A program made the position numbers and the translations under genes. This document shows positions 7,036 to 14,378 of a DNA stretch of 28,776 nucleotides, in pieces. Within the stretch, counting starts at the first letter, position 1. Every line of letters starts with the position of its first letter. The notes below the pieces were generated by a model. It saw nothing but the letters and a program-made list of their open reading frames with translations, did no database searches and was not told where the DNA came from. The DNA comes from Peptococcaceae bacterium BRH_c23 (GTDB lineage: Bacteria > Bacillota_B > Desulfitobacteriia > Desulfitobacteriales > Desulfitobacteriaceae), in assembly GCA_000961805.1 (NCBI GenBank), contig LADV01000159.1, positions 1 to 28,776 on the forward strand. The letters are read 5' to 3'.

Positions 7036-8134
7036 CGGAAATAATTTTTCCCCCTCCAACGACTAAATCCCCTTGATAAAAGACCACTGCTTGACCGGGA
7101 GTTACAGCACGCTGTGGTTCATCAAAACAAACCTTTAAGTCATAGTCTGCTCCCATCTCAGCAGGATAAAGAGTCGCGTCAGCCCCTATGGAGTTATAAC
7201 GAATTTTGGCTTTGACCTTCAGAGGTTCCTTTAGATCCGGAATCGATATCCAGTTTGGCTCGATCGCCCAGAGCGTATCAGTATATACATCCGGATCCTC
7301 CCCCAAAACAACCTCATTGCTTTCAGGATTCAACCCCACTACAAACATTGGTTTACCAAAGGTAACCCCAAGCCCTTTGCGCTGCCCCACTGTGAAGTGT
7401 AGAATCCCCTCGTGCTTACCTAACTTATTTCCTGCAAGGTCCACGAAATAACCTGCCTTAATGGGAACCTTGATACGCTCTCGAACAAACGAGGCATAAT
7501 CATCATTGGGAACAAAACAGATCTCTTGACTTTCTGCTTTGTTCGCCACCCCCAAACCACGTTCTCTAGCCATTTCTCGAACCTGTTCTTTTTTGTAGCC
7601 TGCCAAAGGGAAAAGGGTGTGCTCCAGCTGTTCTTGGGTCAACATATACAGTGCATAGGTTTGATCTTTGCGCTGATCTGCGCTCTTACTTAAAAGAAAT
7701 CGTTCACTTCCCGGATCTCGTAATACTTGAGCATAATGTCCAGTGGCTATGAACTCAGCCCCCAGCCCACGTGCCTTGCGGAGTAGTTCCCCAAATTTCA
7801 CATACTTATTACAGGCTAAACATGGGTTTGGAGTTTCTCCATACAAATAAGACTGTGTGAAATAATCCACCACAGTCTCCTCGAAATACGACCGAAAATT
7901 CATGACATAATGGGGAATCCCCAGGATAAAGGCCACCCGCCTGGCGTCATCAATGGCTGAGTTCGAGCAACAGCCCCATTCCGTCTCCGGGCCCGCTGAT
8001 TCCCAAATTTGTAACGTAACCCCGATCACGTCGTATCCTTCTTCTTTAAGTAAAGCGGCGGCCATGGAACTATCCACACCGCCGCTCATCCCCACAACCA
8101 CTTTTGGTTTCGTTGTCAGAGCCATAATTATCAT
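6980..8134 (-). CDS. mnmA: tRNA-specific 2-thiouridylase MnmA
   Basis: This 384-residue enzyme makes 2-thiouridine at the wobble position (U34) of Lys, Glu and Gln tRNAs, with sulfur relayed from a cysteine desulfurase. The PP-loop GMSGGVDSS is at about residues 15-23. The catalytic cysteines lie in NPCLACN (near 108) and in QEICFVP (near 205). The start abuts the iscU stop (TAGATG), so translation is probably coupled; ALTTKPK three codons later is an alternative start. The last 13 or so residues, after KIISDPRG, are encoded by the TTCGA repeat and fall outside the usual end of the family. It closes the iscR-iscS-iscU-mnmA operon. Confidence 0.97.
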   Translation of the reverse strand: MIIMALTTKPKVVVGMSGGVDSSMAAALLKEEGYDVIGVTLQIWESAGPETEWGCCSNSAIDDARRVAFILGIPHYVMNFRSYFEETVVDYFTQSYLYGETPNPCLACNKYVKFGELLRKARGLGAEFIATGHYAQVLRDPGSERFLLSKSADQRKDQTYALYMLTQEQLEHTLFPLAGYKKEQVREMARERGLGVANKAESQEICFVPNDDYASFVRERIKVPIKAGYFVDLAGNKLGKHEGILHFTVGQRKGLGVTFGKPMFVVGLNPESNEVVLGEDPDVYTDTLWAIEPNWISIPDLKEPLKVKAKIRYNSIGADATLYPAEMGADYDLKVCFDEPQRAVTPGQAVVFYQGDLVVGGGKIISDPRGLMRGSKFEDRGSNV

Positions 8135-8512
8135 CTATTCCTTTGTTTGTTGTTTATCGCGATAATTACCAATCGCTTTATGGAGTGCATCAGCTGCCAG
8201 ATTAGAACAATGCATTTTCGTTTCAGGTAGCCCTCCTAAAGCCTCAGCAACAGCCGCATTGGAAATTACCATCGCTTCGTCAATCGTCTTCCCCTTGACC
8301 ATTTCAGTAACCATACTACTTGTGGCAACGGCAGCACCACAGCCAAAGGTTTTAAACTTGACGTCCTTAATAATGTCTCCCTCAATATCTAAATAAATAC
8401 GCATAATATCTCCACATTTAGCGTTTCCTACTTCACCGACGCCATCCGGATTTTCCATTTCGCCAACATTACGAGGATTATTGAAATGATCCATTACTTT
8501 TTCTGTATACAT
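8135..8512 (-). CDS. iscU: Iron-sulfur cluster scaffold protein IscU/NifU N-terminal type
   Basis: The protein is 125 residues. It begins MYTEKVMDHFNNPRNVGEM, the standard IscU/NifU opening. The three conserved cluster ligands are present: C in GNAKCGD (about 33), C in FGCGAA (about 57) and C in MHCSNL (about 101). The Asp after the first Cys is kept. The LPPVK chaperone loop of proteobacterial IscU is replaced by LPETKMHC, as in clostridial members. It lies 14 bases after the cysteine desulfurase and assembles Fe-S clusters with it. AAGGAG precedes the ATG by about 10 bases. Confidence 0.95.
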   Translation of the reverse strand: MYTEKVMDHFNNPRNVGEMENPDGVGEVGNAKCGDIMRIYLDIEGDIIKDVKFKTFGCGAAVATSSMVTEMVKGKTIDEAMVISNAAVAEALGGLPETKMHCSNLAADALHKAIGNYRDKQQTKE

Positions 8513-8526
8513 TTTTCCGTCACTCC

Positions 8527-9711
8527 TTATTGTGCTTGTTGCTTATGAATAACCTGATCGTACAGCGGAGACATCATACGCAAACGCTCTACAATCTTCG
8601 GTAATTGTTCAAGAAGATAATCAATTTCCGCTTCCGTGTTTTGACGTCCTAAGGTAAAGCGCAGCGAGCCGTGAGCAATCTCATGGACCAGCCCCATAGC
8701 CAGGAGCACGTGGGAAGGATCTAATGACCCTGACGTACAAGCGGAGCCGCTTGAGGCAGCGATTCCTAACATGTCAAGTGATAATAACAAGGACTCTCCT
8801 TCAACATAACGAATACTGACATTCACATTATTGGGTAAGCGCTTTTCTCCAAGAGGTCCATTAACTTTTACGTATTCGATGCGCTCACTGATTCCATTCA
8901 TGAGTTTATCGCGCAGTTTCGTTTGATGCTTAGTGTCGTCCGCCATTCGTTGCCCAGCCAGCTCACAAGCTTTGCCAAACCCTATGATTCCGGGTGTATT
9001 CTCTGTTCCGGCGCGACGCCTCTTTTCTTGGCCTCCCCCATGAGCCATAGGTACAACCCGTACCCCTTTTCGAATATATAAAGCCCCTACTCCCTTGGGA
9101 CCATAAATCTTGTGACTGGAAACAGTCATTAGGTCTACATTCATCTCATCCACGTTAATAGGAATCTTGCCTAACGATTGAACTGCATCCACGTGAAACG
9201 TTATACCATGTTCTTTGGTCAGTCTACCAATCTCAGCAATTGGCTGGATCGATCCCACTTCATTATTGGCATGCATCACGCTGATTAAAATCGTATCCGG
9301 GCGAATTGCCTTTTTAACCTCATCGACTGAGAGAATTCCCTCTTCGTTTACAGGTATAACCGTTAGATCAAAGCCGTTTTTTTCTAAGTATTCACAGGTT
9401 TCAAGAACTGCGTGATGTTCGATACAAGAAGTAATAATGTGTTTCCCTTTTTTGCGGAGCGCTTCAGCAGTGCCTAAAATTGCAAGGTTGTCCGCCTCCG
9501 TCCCACCACTAGTAAAGGTAACCTCTTTAGGGGTAGCACCTATGAGCTCTGCTACTTGGCTTCTTGCTTGCTCTAAGGCTTGTTTAGCCTCCCTACCAAA
9601 ACCGTGAACACTAGACGGATTGCCATATTTCTCAGTGTAATAAGTCATCATCAAAGCAGCCACTTCTGGATCAACCGGAGTGGTTGCACTGTGGTCTAAA
9701 TAAACTCGCAT
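8527..9711 (-). CDS. iscS: Cysteine desulfurase (IscS/NifS)
   Basis: This 394-residue PLP enzyme takes sulfur from cysteine for Fe-S assembly and tRNA thiolation. Visible motifs are YLDHSATTPVDP at the N-terminus, TSGGTEADN, IEHHAVLE, the PLP lysine in VSSHKIYGPKG (about 203) and the sulfur-carrying Cys in SSGSACTSGS (about 325). The long loop with that Cys marks group I (IscS/NifS). I chose the ATG at 9711; an open frame continues 46 codons upstream into iscR but the protein homology starts here, and GGGAG lies about 12 bases before the ATG. A GTG four codons upstream is possible but sits too close to the ribosome site. Confidence 0.95.
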   Translation of the reverse strand: MRVYLDHSATTPVDPEVAALMMTYYTEKYGNPSSVHGFGREAKQALEQARSQVAELIGATPKEVTFTSGGTEADNLAILGTAEALRKKGKHIITSCIEHHAVLETCEYLEKNGFDLTVIPVNEEGILSVDEVKKAIRPDTILISVMHANNEVGSIQPIAEIGRLTKEHGITFHVDAVQSLGKIPINVDEMNVDLMTVSSHKIYGPKGVGALYIRKGVRVVPMAHGGGQEKRRRAGTENTPGIIGFGKACELAGQRMADDTKHQTKLRDKLMNGISERIEYVKVNGPLGEKRLPNNVNVSIRYVEGESLLLSLDMLGIAASSGSACTSGSLDPSHVLLAMGLVHEIAHGSLRFTLGRQNTEAEIDYLLEQLPKIVERLRMMSPLYDQVIHKQQAQ

Positions 9712-9760
9712 GACGGGGTTCACTCCCTTTATTATAATTTCTTGCGTGTGAAGCATTGCT

Positions 9761-10213
9761 TTAAATATAGTACATATATAAGCTCCGCTCCGTTTCAATT
9801 TTTTTGGCATCTTCGAGCATCGTTTCCAGAGTGATCGAATCAAGAACATCCGTGATGGAGTCTCTTACCTTTTCCCAAATTGTTCGTGTGACACAAAATT
9901 CAGCTTTGGAACATATTTCCGGGGCCTCTTCTGATACACAATCCGATGGCGCAATGGGCCCTTCTAGGACGCGAATAATATCTCCAATTCTTATTTTATC
10001 GGGTTCTCTTCCCAGTAAGTAACCACCTTGTGCGCCGCGAATACTCTTGACAAGCCCTGCTTTACGCAAACCTGAAATCAGTTGCTCTAGATAATGCTCG
10101 GAAATACCTTGTCTCTCTGCAATGCTTTTCAAAGAAGTCGGGCCCTCACCCACATGTTGAGCTAAATCAAACATGGCTTTGACACCATATCGCCCTTTGG
10201 TCGAGAGTTTCAA
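9761..10213 (-). CDS. iscR: Rrf2 family transcriptional regulator, IscR-like
   Basis: This 150-residue winged-helix regulator begins MKLSTKGRYGVKAMFDLA. Three cysteines, C92, C101 and C107 (with the preferred start), match the [2Fe-2S] ligand set of IscR-type Rrf2 proteins. I prefer the TTG at 10213, which gives the canonical MKLSTKGRYG start and places GAGGTG 6 bases upstream; a GTG at 10222 is the alternative. It heads the Fe-S operon and probably represses it when clusters are sufficient. CymR-like cysteine-metabolism regulators are close relatives, but the three cysteines and the iscS-iscU context favour IscR. Confidence 0.92.
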   Translation of the reverse strand: MKLSTKGRYGVKAMFDLAQHVGEGPTSLKSIAERQGISEHYLEQLISGLRKAGLVKSIRGAQGGYLLGREPDKIRIGDIIRVLEGPIAPSDCVSEEAPEICSKAEFCVTRTIWEKVRDSITDVLDSITLETMLEDAKKIETERSLYMYYI

Positions 10214-10277
10214 CACCCTCACCTCTTTTCCGCTAGTTAAATTCTATATTCTTTAAATCTCTCTTTATATTGCTTAT

Positions 10278-10306
10278 ATCTTATAAAAATACTCGGGATT
10301 TGTCAA
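10278..10306 (-). promoter_or_regulatory. Promoter of the iscR-iscS-iscU-mnmA operon
   Basis: On the minus strand TTGACA (10301-10306) and TAAGAT (10278-10283) are exactly 17 bases apart, about 65 bases before iscR. AT-rich TATAAG/ATATAAG words around and after the -10 box may be part of an Rrf2 operator, but I see no clear palindrome. Confidence 0.8.
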
Positions 10307-10441
10307 GTCTGATCTTGAACATAACACCTTTGTATTTTACACGAAAGTTTCCTCTTTAGAAAGGGCATATATATAGAGACATACCAAACTTGACTAAACT
10401 GAGCAAACTAACTTTGCCGGCAGGAAAAGGGGGGAAATTCA

Positions 10442-11596
10442 TTGGAATCGTTACTTCTGAAGAATTGTCTTGTATTTCAAATTAATGGCGAAACAGAAAA
10501 AAAAGATATATTAATCCAGTCTGGGAAAATTTCTTGTATTTCAGATACCCTCTTTTCTGATTGTTGTGATGAAATTATGGATATGAAAGAACATTATGTC
10601 TTGCCAGGATTTATTGATTGCCACACTCATCTAGGAATAATCGAAGAAGGTACTGGGAAAATAGGCGTTGACAATAACGAAACATCAGATGCAGTAACAC
10701 CCCATTTAAGAGGTATCGATGCAGTTAATCCTTTAGATATAGCCTTTCAAGATGCCGTCAAGTCAGGAATTACCAGCGTTATGACCGGCCCAGGCAGTAA
10801 TAATGCGGTCGGTGGTTTATCTTTAGCCATCAAGACCGCCGGGAATATCCTTGATAAGATGATTTTAAAAAACCCGGTTGGCTTAAAAGTCGCCCTTGGT
10901 GAAAATCCAATCAGCACGTATGGAATAGATAGTAAATGTCCGGTTACAAGAATGGGTACTGCTTCCTTGATTAGGGAATTGTTCATGAAAACTGAGGATT
11001 ATATGGGTTTAAAAGAACTAGGTAAGCTTAAGTACCGAGATATTCGTCTAGAGTCTGTAATCCCAGTTCTCAAAGGACTAATCCCCTTACGGGCACATGC
11101 TCATCGGGCTGACGATATTATTACAGCTATACGCATTGCGGAAGAGTTCAAAATTAGTAAACTTGTGATAGAACACGGTACTGAAGCGGATTTAGTGAAA
11201 GAGTATCTCAAGGAACGGGAGATTCCCGTCGCATTCGGTCCCATGTTAACCCCTAGGATAAAAATGGAACTAAAGAGTCGGAATTATAGGACTGCCATAA
11301 ATTTAGTTGAAGCGGGCGTGAGAGTAGCACTTATTACAGATCATCCTTATAACTCTATTGATCAATTACGAACAATCGCTGCCTTGACCATCGCAGAGGG
11401 TCTAAATCAGGCAGACGCTCTCAGTTTGTTAACCTCTCATCCGGCAGAAATACTGGGCTGTAGTGATAAGGTTGGTGAAATTACTCCAGGTTACGATGCA
11501 GATGTAGTTGTATTCAGCGGAGAACCCTTTAATATAAATTCTAAAGTCCTTCATACTTTTATAAACGGTAAACTTGAATATTCAAGAAAACAATAA
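10442..11596 (+). CDS. Amidohydrolase family protein (imidazolonepropionase-like)
   Basis: This 384-residue metal-dependent hydrolase of the amidohydrolase superfamily starts at TTG 10442, with AAGGGGGG about 9 bases upstream. Metal-site motifs in order are HTH in GFIDCHTHLG (about 60-62), HAH in LRAHAHRADD (about 220), H in VIEHGTE (about 245) and D in LITDHPYN (about 298). The C-terminal small domain ends GYDADVVVFSG, typical for the family. A conserved Gly-rich segment, GPGSNNAVGG, follows strand 2. The substrate is unknown; a cyclic amide or imidazolone is a guess. It is divergent from iscR, so the 228-base gap may carry both promoters. A good terminator follows. Confidence 0.88.
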   Translation: MESLLLKNCLVFQINGETEKKDILIQSGKISCISDTLFSDCCDEIMDMKEHYVLPGFIDCHTHLGIIEEGTGKIGVDNNETSDAVTPHLRGIDAVNPLDIAFQDAVKSGITSVMTGPGSNNAVGGLSLAIKTAGNILDKMILKNPVGLKVALGENPISTYGIDSKCPVTRMGTASLIRELFMKTEDYMGLKELGKLKYRDIRLESVIPVLKGLIPLRAHAHRADDIITAIRIAEEFKISKLVIEHGTEADLVKEYLKEREIPVAFGPMLTPRIKMELKSRNYRTAINLVEAGVRVALITDHPYNSIDQLRTIAALTIAEGLNQADALSLLTSHPAEILGCSDKVGEITPGYDADVVVFSGEPFNINSKVLHTFINGKLEYSRKQ

Positions 11597-11658
11597 GGTT
11601 AGCAAAACAAGTCCGTAGTTTGCCCCGTCTCCATCATACTGTAAACGCAAGAATTACT

Positions 11659-11710
11659 AAGAGCCTTTCACGATTTTGTCAGCTCAAATACGTGAAAGAC
11701 TCTTTCTTTT
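11659..11710 (+). terminator. Rho-independent terminator after the amidohydrolase
   Basis: AAGAGCCTTTCACG (11659-11672) pairs with CGTGAAAGACTCTT (11691-11704) with one mismatch and an 18-base loop, followed by TCTTTT. Confidence 0.8.
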
Positions 11711-11918
11711 GTCATATATGCTTCAATAACCCTTTGAAGTGAATTACCTCCAAGCAAAGGTCCGTCTCACATGATATAATTATGTCACTCAACTAAAAAC
11801 TCCACCAAGCATCTTTGTTAAAATGCAGGCAAGAACCGTCCCTTACTTGCACCTTACTTTCACTCTAGCTTGAGTTAACTTGCATCCACCGTTCTAACAC
11901 CTCGGCCGACCCAAGCCA
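11711..11918. other. Gap with no recognisable gene
   Basis: About 200 bases between the amidohydrolase terminator and the structured element. I see no credible reading frame on either strand and no clear -35/-10 pair. TTGAGT near 11869 is the best but weak candidate for a -35 box for the element downstream. Confidence 0.5.
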
Positions 11919-12151
11919 GAGGAAGTTTCTTAGCTTAGAGAGCACGATTAGTGGAATCGCGTCAATGAGCGCCGAGGATCTGGCGTTAAAAAACACAACG
12001 GTTCACATGCGACGGCACAGGACGTGCCTAGTGTCGAATGCGCCAAGGACGGCATAGCATTCGACCAGAAAGCCCAGAGGTTTTGTGTTTTAGCCATATC
12101 CTCAAGCGAATAGCGATGGAACGTTGTGTGAACGGGCTAAGAAACTTCCTC
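11919..12151 (+). ncRNA. Candidate structured noncoding RNA upstream of rarA (unrecognised)
   Basis: About 233 bases are closed by a perfect 16-bp stem (11919-11934 with 12136-12151). Inside are, in order: a 5-bp hairpin CGATT/AATCG (11945-11959); a 6-bp hairpin with loop GAGGATCT (11968-11987); GGCAC/GTGCC with loop AGGAC (12014-12028); and a 9-bp stem GTCGAATGC/GCATTCGAC (12033-12065) capped by GCC/GGC with loop AAGGAC. A9-bp AAAACACAA/TTGTGTTTT helix (11990-11998 with 12083-12091) crosses GTTCACA/TGTGAAC (12001-12007 with 12127-12133), a pseudoknot pattern. G-T pairs at 11969/11986 and 11935/12135 favour the plus strand. Three loops contain AGGA, the core of CsrA sites. It does not look like tmRNA, SRP RNA, RNase P RNA or a plain 6S rod. 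Confidence 0.65.
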
Positions 12152-12170
12152 CACTTCCTCCACTTCCTCC
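12144..12170 (+). repeat. Three perfect tandem copies of ACTTCCTCC
   Basis: The 9-base unit occurs at 12144-12152, 12153-12161 and 12162-12170, just before the rarA ribosome site. The first copy is shared with the 3' arm of the structured element. Each unit contains CCTCC, the complement of a strong Shine-Dalgarno sequence. Confidence 0.85.
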
Positions 12171-12190
12171 CCTAGAAAGGAAAACTAAAA

Positions 12191-13504
12191 ATGGATCTTT
12201 TCTCCGCCACATTTAATCAACATCAAGTAGCGCCCCTTGCGGAGCGTATGCGCCCACGCTCGCTTGAGGAATATATCGGTCAAAGTCATATCCTCGGCCC
12301 TGGGAAACTCCTAAGAAGGGCCATCGAAGCTGACCGAGTATCTTCACTCATCCTCTATGGTCCTCCTGGAACGGGCAAAACCTCTTTGGCGCAAGTTATT
12401 GCGGCCAAAACTGCCTCACACTTTATTCGTATCAACGCTGTCACTTCGGGCGTAAAAGACATTCGTGAAATTATTTCGCAGGCCACGAATGATTTGCATC
12501 TTTACGGAAAACGAACCTTGGTTTTTTGTGACGAAGTTCACCGGTTTAATAAAGGACAACAAGATGCCCTTCTTCCAGCAGTAGAAAACGGAACCATTAC
12601 CTTTATTGGAGCTACAACAGAAAACCCCTTTTTCGAGCTTAATTCTGCCCTCCTAAGCCGTTCTACTCTATTCCGCTTAGAACTACTTCTCCCTCCAGAA
12701 ATCCGCCTAGGCCTTGAACTAGCCTTGCAAGATACAGAACGTGGTCTGGGCAGATATCAGGTAAAAATAGCTCCTGAGGCCTGGGAGCATTGGATTAATT
12801 ACGCTAATGGAGATTTGCGACGCGCTCTTAATGCCCTAGAATTAGCCGTTCTTACTACATCGCTAGAAAACGGAATTCGCCAGATAACCCTTGATATTGC
12901 CGAAGAATCAATTCAACAAAGGGCCATCCGTTTTGATAAATCTGGAGATAATCATTATGATATCATTTCCGCATTTATCAAAAGCATGCGCGGCTCAGAC
13001 CCCGATGCTGCTCTTTACTGGTTAGCCGTTTTACTCGATGCTGGAGAAGACCCTCGTTTCATCATGCGCAGAATTATTGTCCATGCCTCGGAAGACGTGG
13101 GACTCGCTGATCCTATGGCTATGCTTCAGGCCCATGCTGCTGCCGCTGCGCTCGAATGGCTAGGGATGCCTGAAGCAAGAATACCTATAGCTCAAGCAGT
13201 ACTTGCCATTAGCACCGCTCCAAAAAGCAATAGCGCCGTCCAGAGCATCGACCGTGCCCTAGCTTACGTAAGAAAACACCCCACCGGAGAAGTTCCCGCC
13301 CATCTTAAGGATAGTCACTACCCAGGTGCTGACAAATTGGGAAACGGGAAAGGGTATCTTTACCCACACGACTATCCGAACCACTGGATCGAACAGCCCT
13401 ACCTCCCGCCAACAATCCAGGGACAAAGTTTTTATGTCCCGTCCGAAATGGGGAAAGAAGGTCTAAACCCCTGCAAAGCTAACGGGTTAAAAGATAACAA
13501 ATAG
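12191..13504 (+). CDS. rarA: Replication-associated recombination protein RarA (MgsA) AAA+ ATPase
   Basis: This 437-residue AAA+ ATPase of the RarA/MgsA/WRNIP1 family acts at stalled replication forks. Walker A is GPPGTGKT at 57-64, Walker B is VFCDEVHRF (D113, E114) and sensor 1 is IGATTENP. The C-terminal tetramerisation/clamp-loader-like region contains SAFIKSMRGSDPDAALYW and the family end motif around HYPGADKLGNGKGYLYPHDYPNHW. The length is normal. AGAAAGGA lies about 9 bases before the ATG. It runs on the plus strand against most of the window, and the structured element and CCTCC repeats lie directly upstream. Confidence 0.97.
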   Translation: MDLFSATFNQHQVAPLAERMRPRSLEEYIGQSHILGPGKLLRRAIEADRVSSLILYGPPGTGKTSLAQVIAAKTASHFIRINAVTSGVKDIREIISQATNDLHLYGKRTLVFCDEVHRFNKGQQDALLPAVENGTITFIGATTENPFFELNSALLSRSTLFRLELLLPPEIRLGLELALQDTERGLGRYQVKIAPEAWEHWINYANGDLRRALNALELAVLTTSLENGIRQITLDIAEESIQQRAIRFDKSGDNHYDIISAFIKSMRGSDPDAALYWLAVLLDAGEDPRFIMRRIIVHASEDVGLADPMAMLQAHAAAAALEWLGMPEARIPIAQAVLAISTAPKSNSAVQSIDRALAYVRKHPTGEVPAHLKDSHYPGADKLGNGKGYLYPHDYPNHWIEQPYLPPTIQGQSFYVPSEMGKEGLNPCKANGLKDNK

Positions 13505-13556
13505 GTTTAGGTTAGTTCACTATTCAACCCTTACCCTTGCACCTCCCTAAACTATA

Positions 13557-13589
13557 AAAGCGATGCCCTAATCAGTAGGGCATCGCTTT
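13557..13589. terminator. Bidirectional terminator between rarA and trxA
   Basis: Perfect 14-bp arms (13557-13570 with 13576-13589, AAAGCGATGCCCTA) with a 5-base loop lie between two convergent genes. The A/T-rich arm ends allow use from either side. Confidence 0.88.
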
Positions 13590-13603
13590 CGTTCTATCTG
13601 TAA

Positions 13604-13933
13604 TTAGACCTGTGCATCGAGCATTTTGACAAGATCAGGTTTGCCACGGAAACCTACGATTTTGTCAACCATCTTGCCACCTTTGAAAATACCAAGCGTC
13701 GGAATACTCATGACTCCATATTGGCTGGCTATCGGACCGTTCTCATCGACGTTGAGCTTTCCAATAGCAATCCGTCCGACATACTCGTCAGCAAGTTCCT
13801 CGACAATAGGAGCAACCATGCGGCATGGACTACACCAGGGAGCCCAAAAATCCACTAAAACAGCTTGCTCAGACTTCAGAACGTCCGACTCAAAGTTTTC
13901 AGTAGTAAAGGTTTTAACATTTGCACCTGCCAT
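13604..13933 (-). CDS. trxA: Thioredoxin with WCSPC active site
   Basis: This 109-residue thioredoxin has its active site FWAPWCSPCR (C34, C37). The usual Gly between the cysteines is Ser, which may shift the redox potential. The cis-Pro loop MSIPT and the end motif IFKGGKMVDKIVGF are standard. AGGAGG lies 7 bases before the ATG. It starts 21 bases after csoR and so is probably co-transcribed with that metal- or sulfur-responsive repressor. A terminator shared with rarA follows. Confidence 0.95.
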   Translation of the reverse strand: MAGANVKTFTTENFESDVLKSEQAVLVDFWAPWCSPCRMVAPIVEELADEYVGRIAIGKLNVDENGPIASQYGVMSIPTLGIFKGGKMVDKIVGFRGKPDLVKMLDAQV

Positions 13934-13954
13934 AAAAATTCCTCCTAAATTCGA

Positions 13955-14236
13955 CTACTTAATAAACTTAGTAAGCACCCCAATAAGCTCATCAATCGCA
14001 GCTTCCTGATCATTGTTTTCAACGGCATTACGCATACATCCGCGTGAATGGTGTTCAAACACAATTGTGCCAACCCTATTGATCGCAGCACGCACAGCAG
14101 CCACTTGAATCAACACATCGACACAGTATTTATCACTCTCGACCATGCGTTGAATCCCTTTGACTTGACCTTCGATTTTTTTCAGCCTTCGGACGAGGTC
14201 TTCTTTAGATTCAGAATATGTCGTTGAATTTTTCAT
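13955..14236 (-). CDS. CsoR/RcnR family (DUF156) repressor
   Basis: This 93-residue all-helical repressor has the family core EDLVRRLKKIEGQVKGIQRMVE. The effector residues follow the Cu(I) CsoR pattern C-H-C: C38 (KYCVD), H63 and C67 (HHSRGC, spaced H-x3-C). CstR persulfide sensors lack the His, so copper sensing is the better guess; RcnR/FrmR types need an N-terminal His that is not seen. The ATG at 14236 has GGAGG 7 bases upstream. A CsoR-type operator lies in its own promoter region, so it is likely autoregulated together with trxA. No copper ATPase or chaperone gene is nearby. Confidence 0.92.
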   Translation of the reverse strand: MKNSTTYSESKEDLVRRLKKIEGQVKGIQRMVESDKYCVDVLIQVAAVRAAINRVGTIVFEHHSRGCMRNAVENNDQEAAIDELIGVLTKFIK

Positions 14237-14250
14237 TTCATGTCCTCCGA

Positions 14251-14265
14251 TACCCTAAGGGGGTA
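14251..14265. promoter_or_regulatory. CsoR-type operator
   Basis: TACCCTAAGGGGGTA is an inverted TACCC/GGGTA pair and closely resembles the TACCC-N5-GGGTA CsoR boxes described in Bacillus. It lies between the -10 box and the ribosome site of csoR, at about the transcription start, so binding would block initiation. Confidence 0.8.
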
Positions 14266-14276
14266 GCTACAATAAT

Positions 14277-14306
14277 ATTATAGCTAAAAACCCCCTCCCC
14301 TGTCAA
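14277..14306 (-). promoter_or_regulatory. Strong sigma-A-type promoter of csoR-trxA
   Basis: On the minus strand TTGACA (14301-14306) and TATAAT (14277-14282) are both perfect and 18 bases apart. The operator begins 11 bases downstream. Confidence 0.88.
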
Positions 14307-14378
14307 CTCTTAACGCACACTGAGTTTATCGGAAAAATATGATATGTCCCCTGACTCATATAGGCGTTGAAGTTTTGT

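Noticed and set aside
8527..9849. Longer N-terminus for the cysteine desulfurase
   Set aside because: The extra 46 codons overlap iscR and have no family similarity; the conserved start is MRVYLDHSATTP at 9711.
11919..12151. 6S RNA, RNase P RNA, tmRNA or SRP RNA
   Set aside because: 6S would be one long rod with a central bubble, whereas this has several local hairpins. I see no tRNA-like end of tmRNA, no GAGGAAAGTCC/ACAGAA of RNase P and no SRP apical motif. A divergent 6S cannot be fully excluded without a covariance search.
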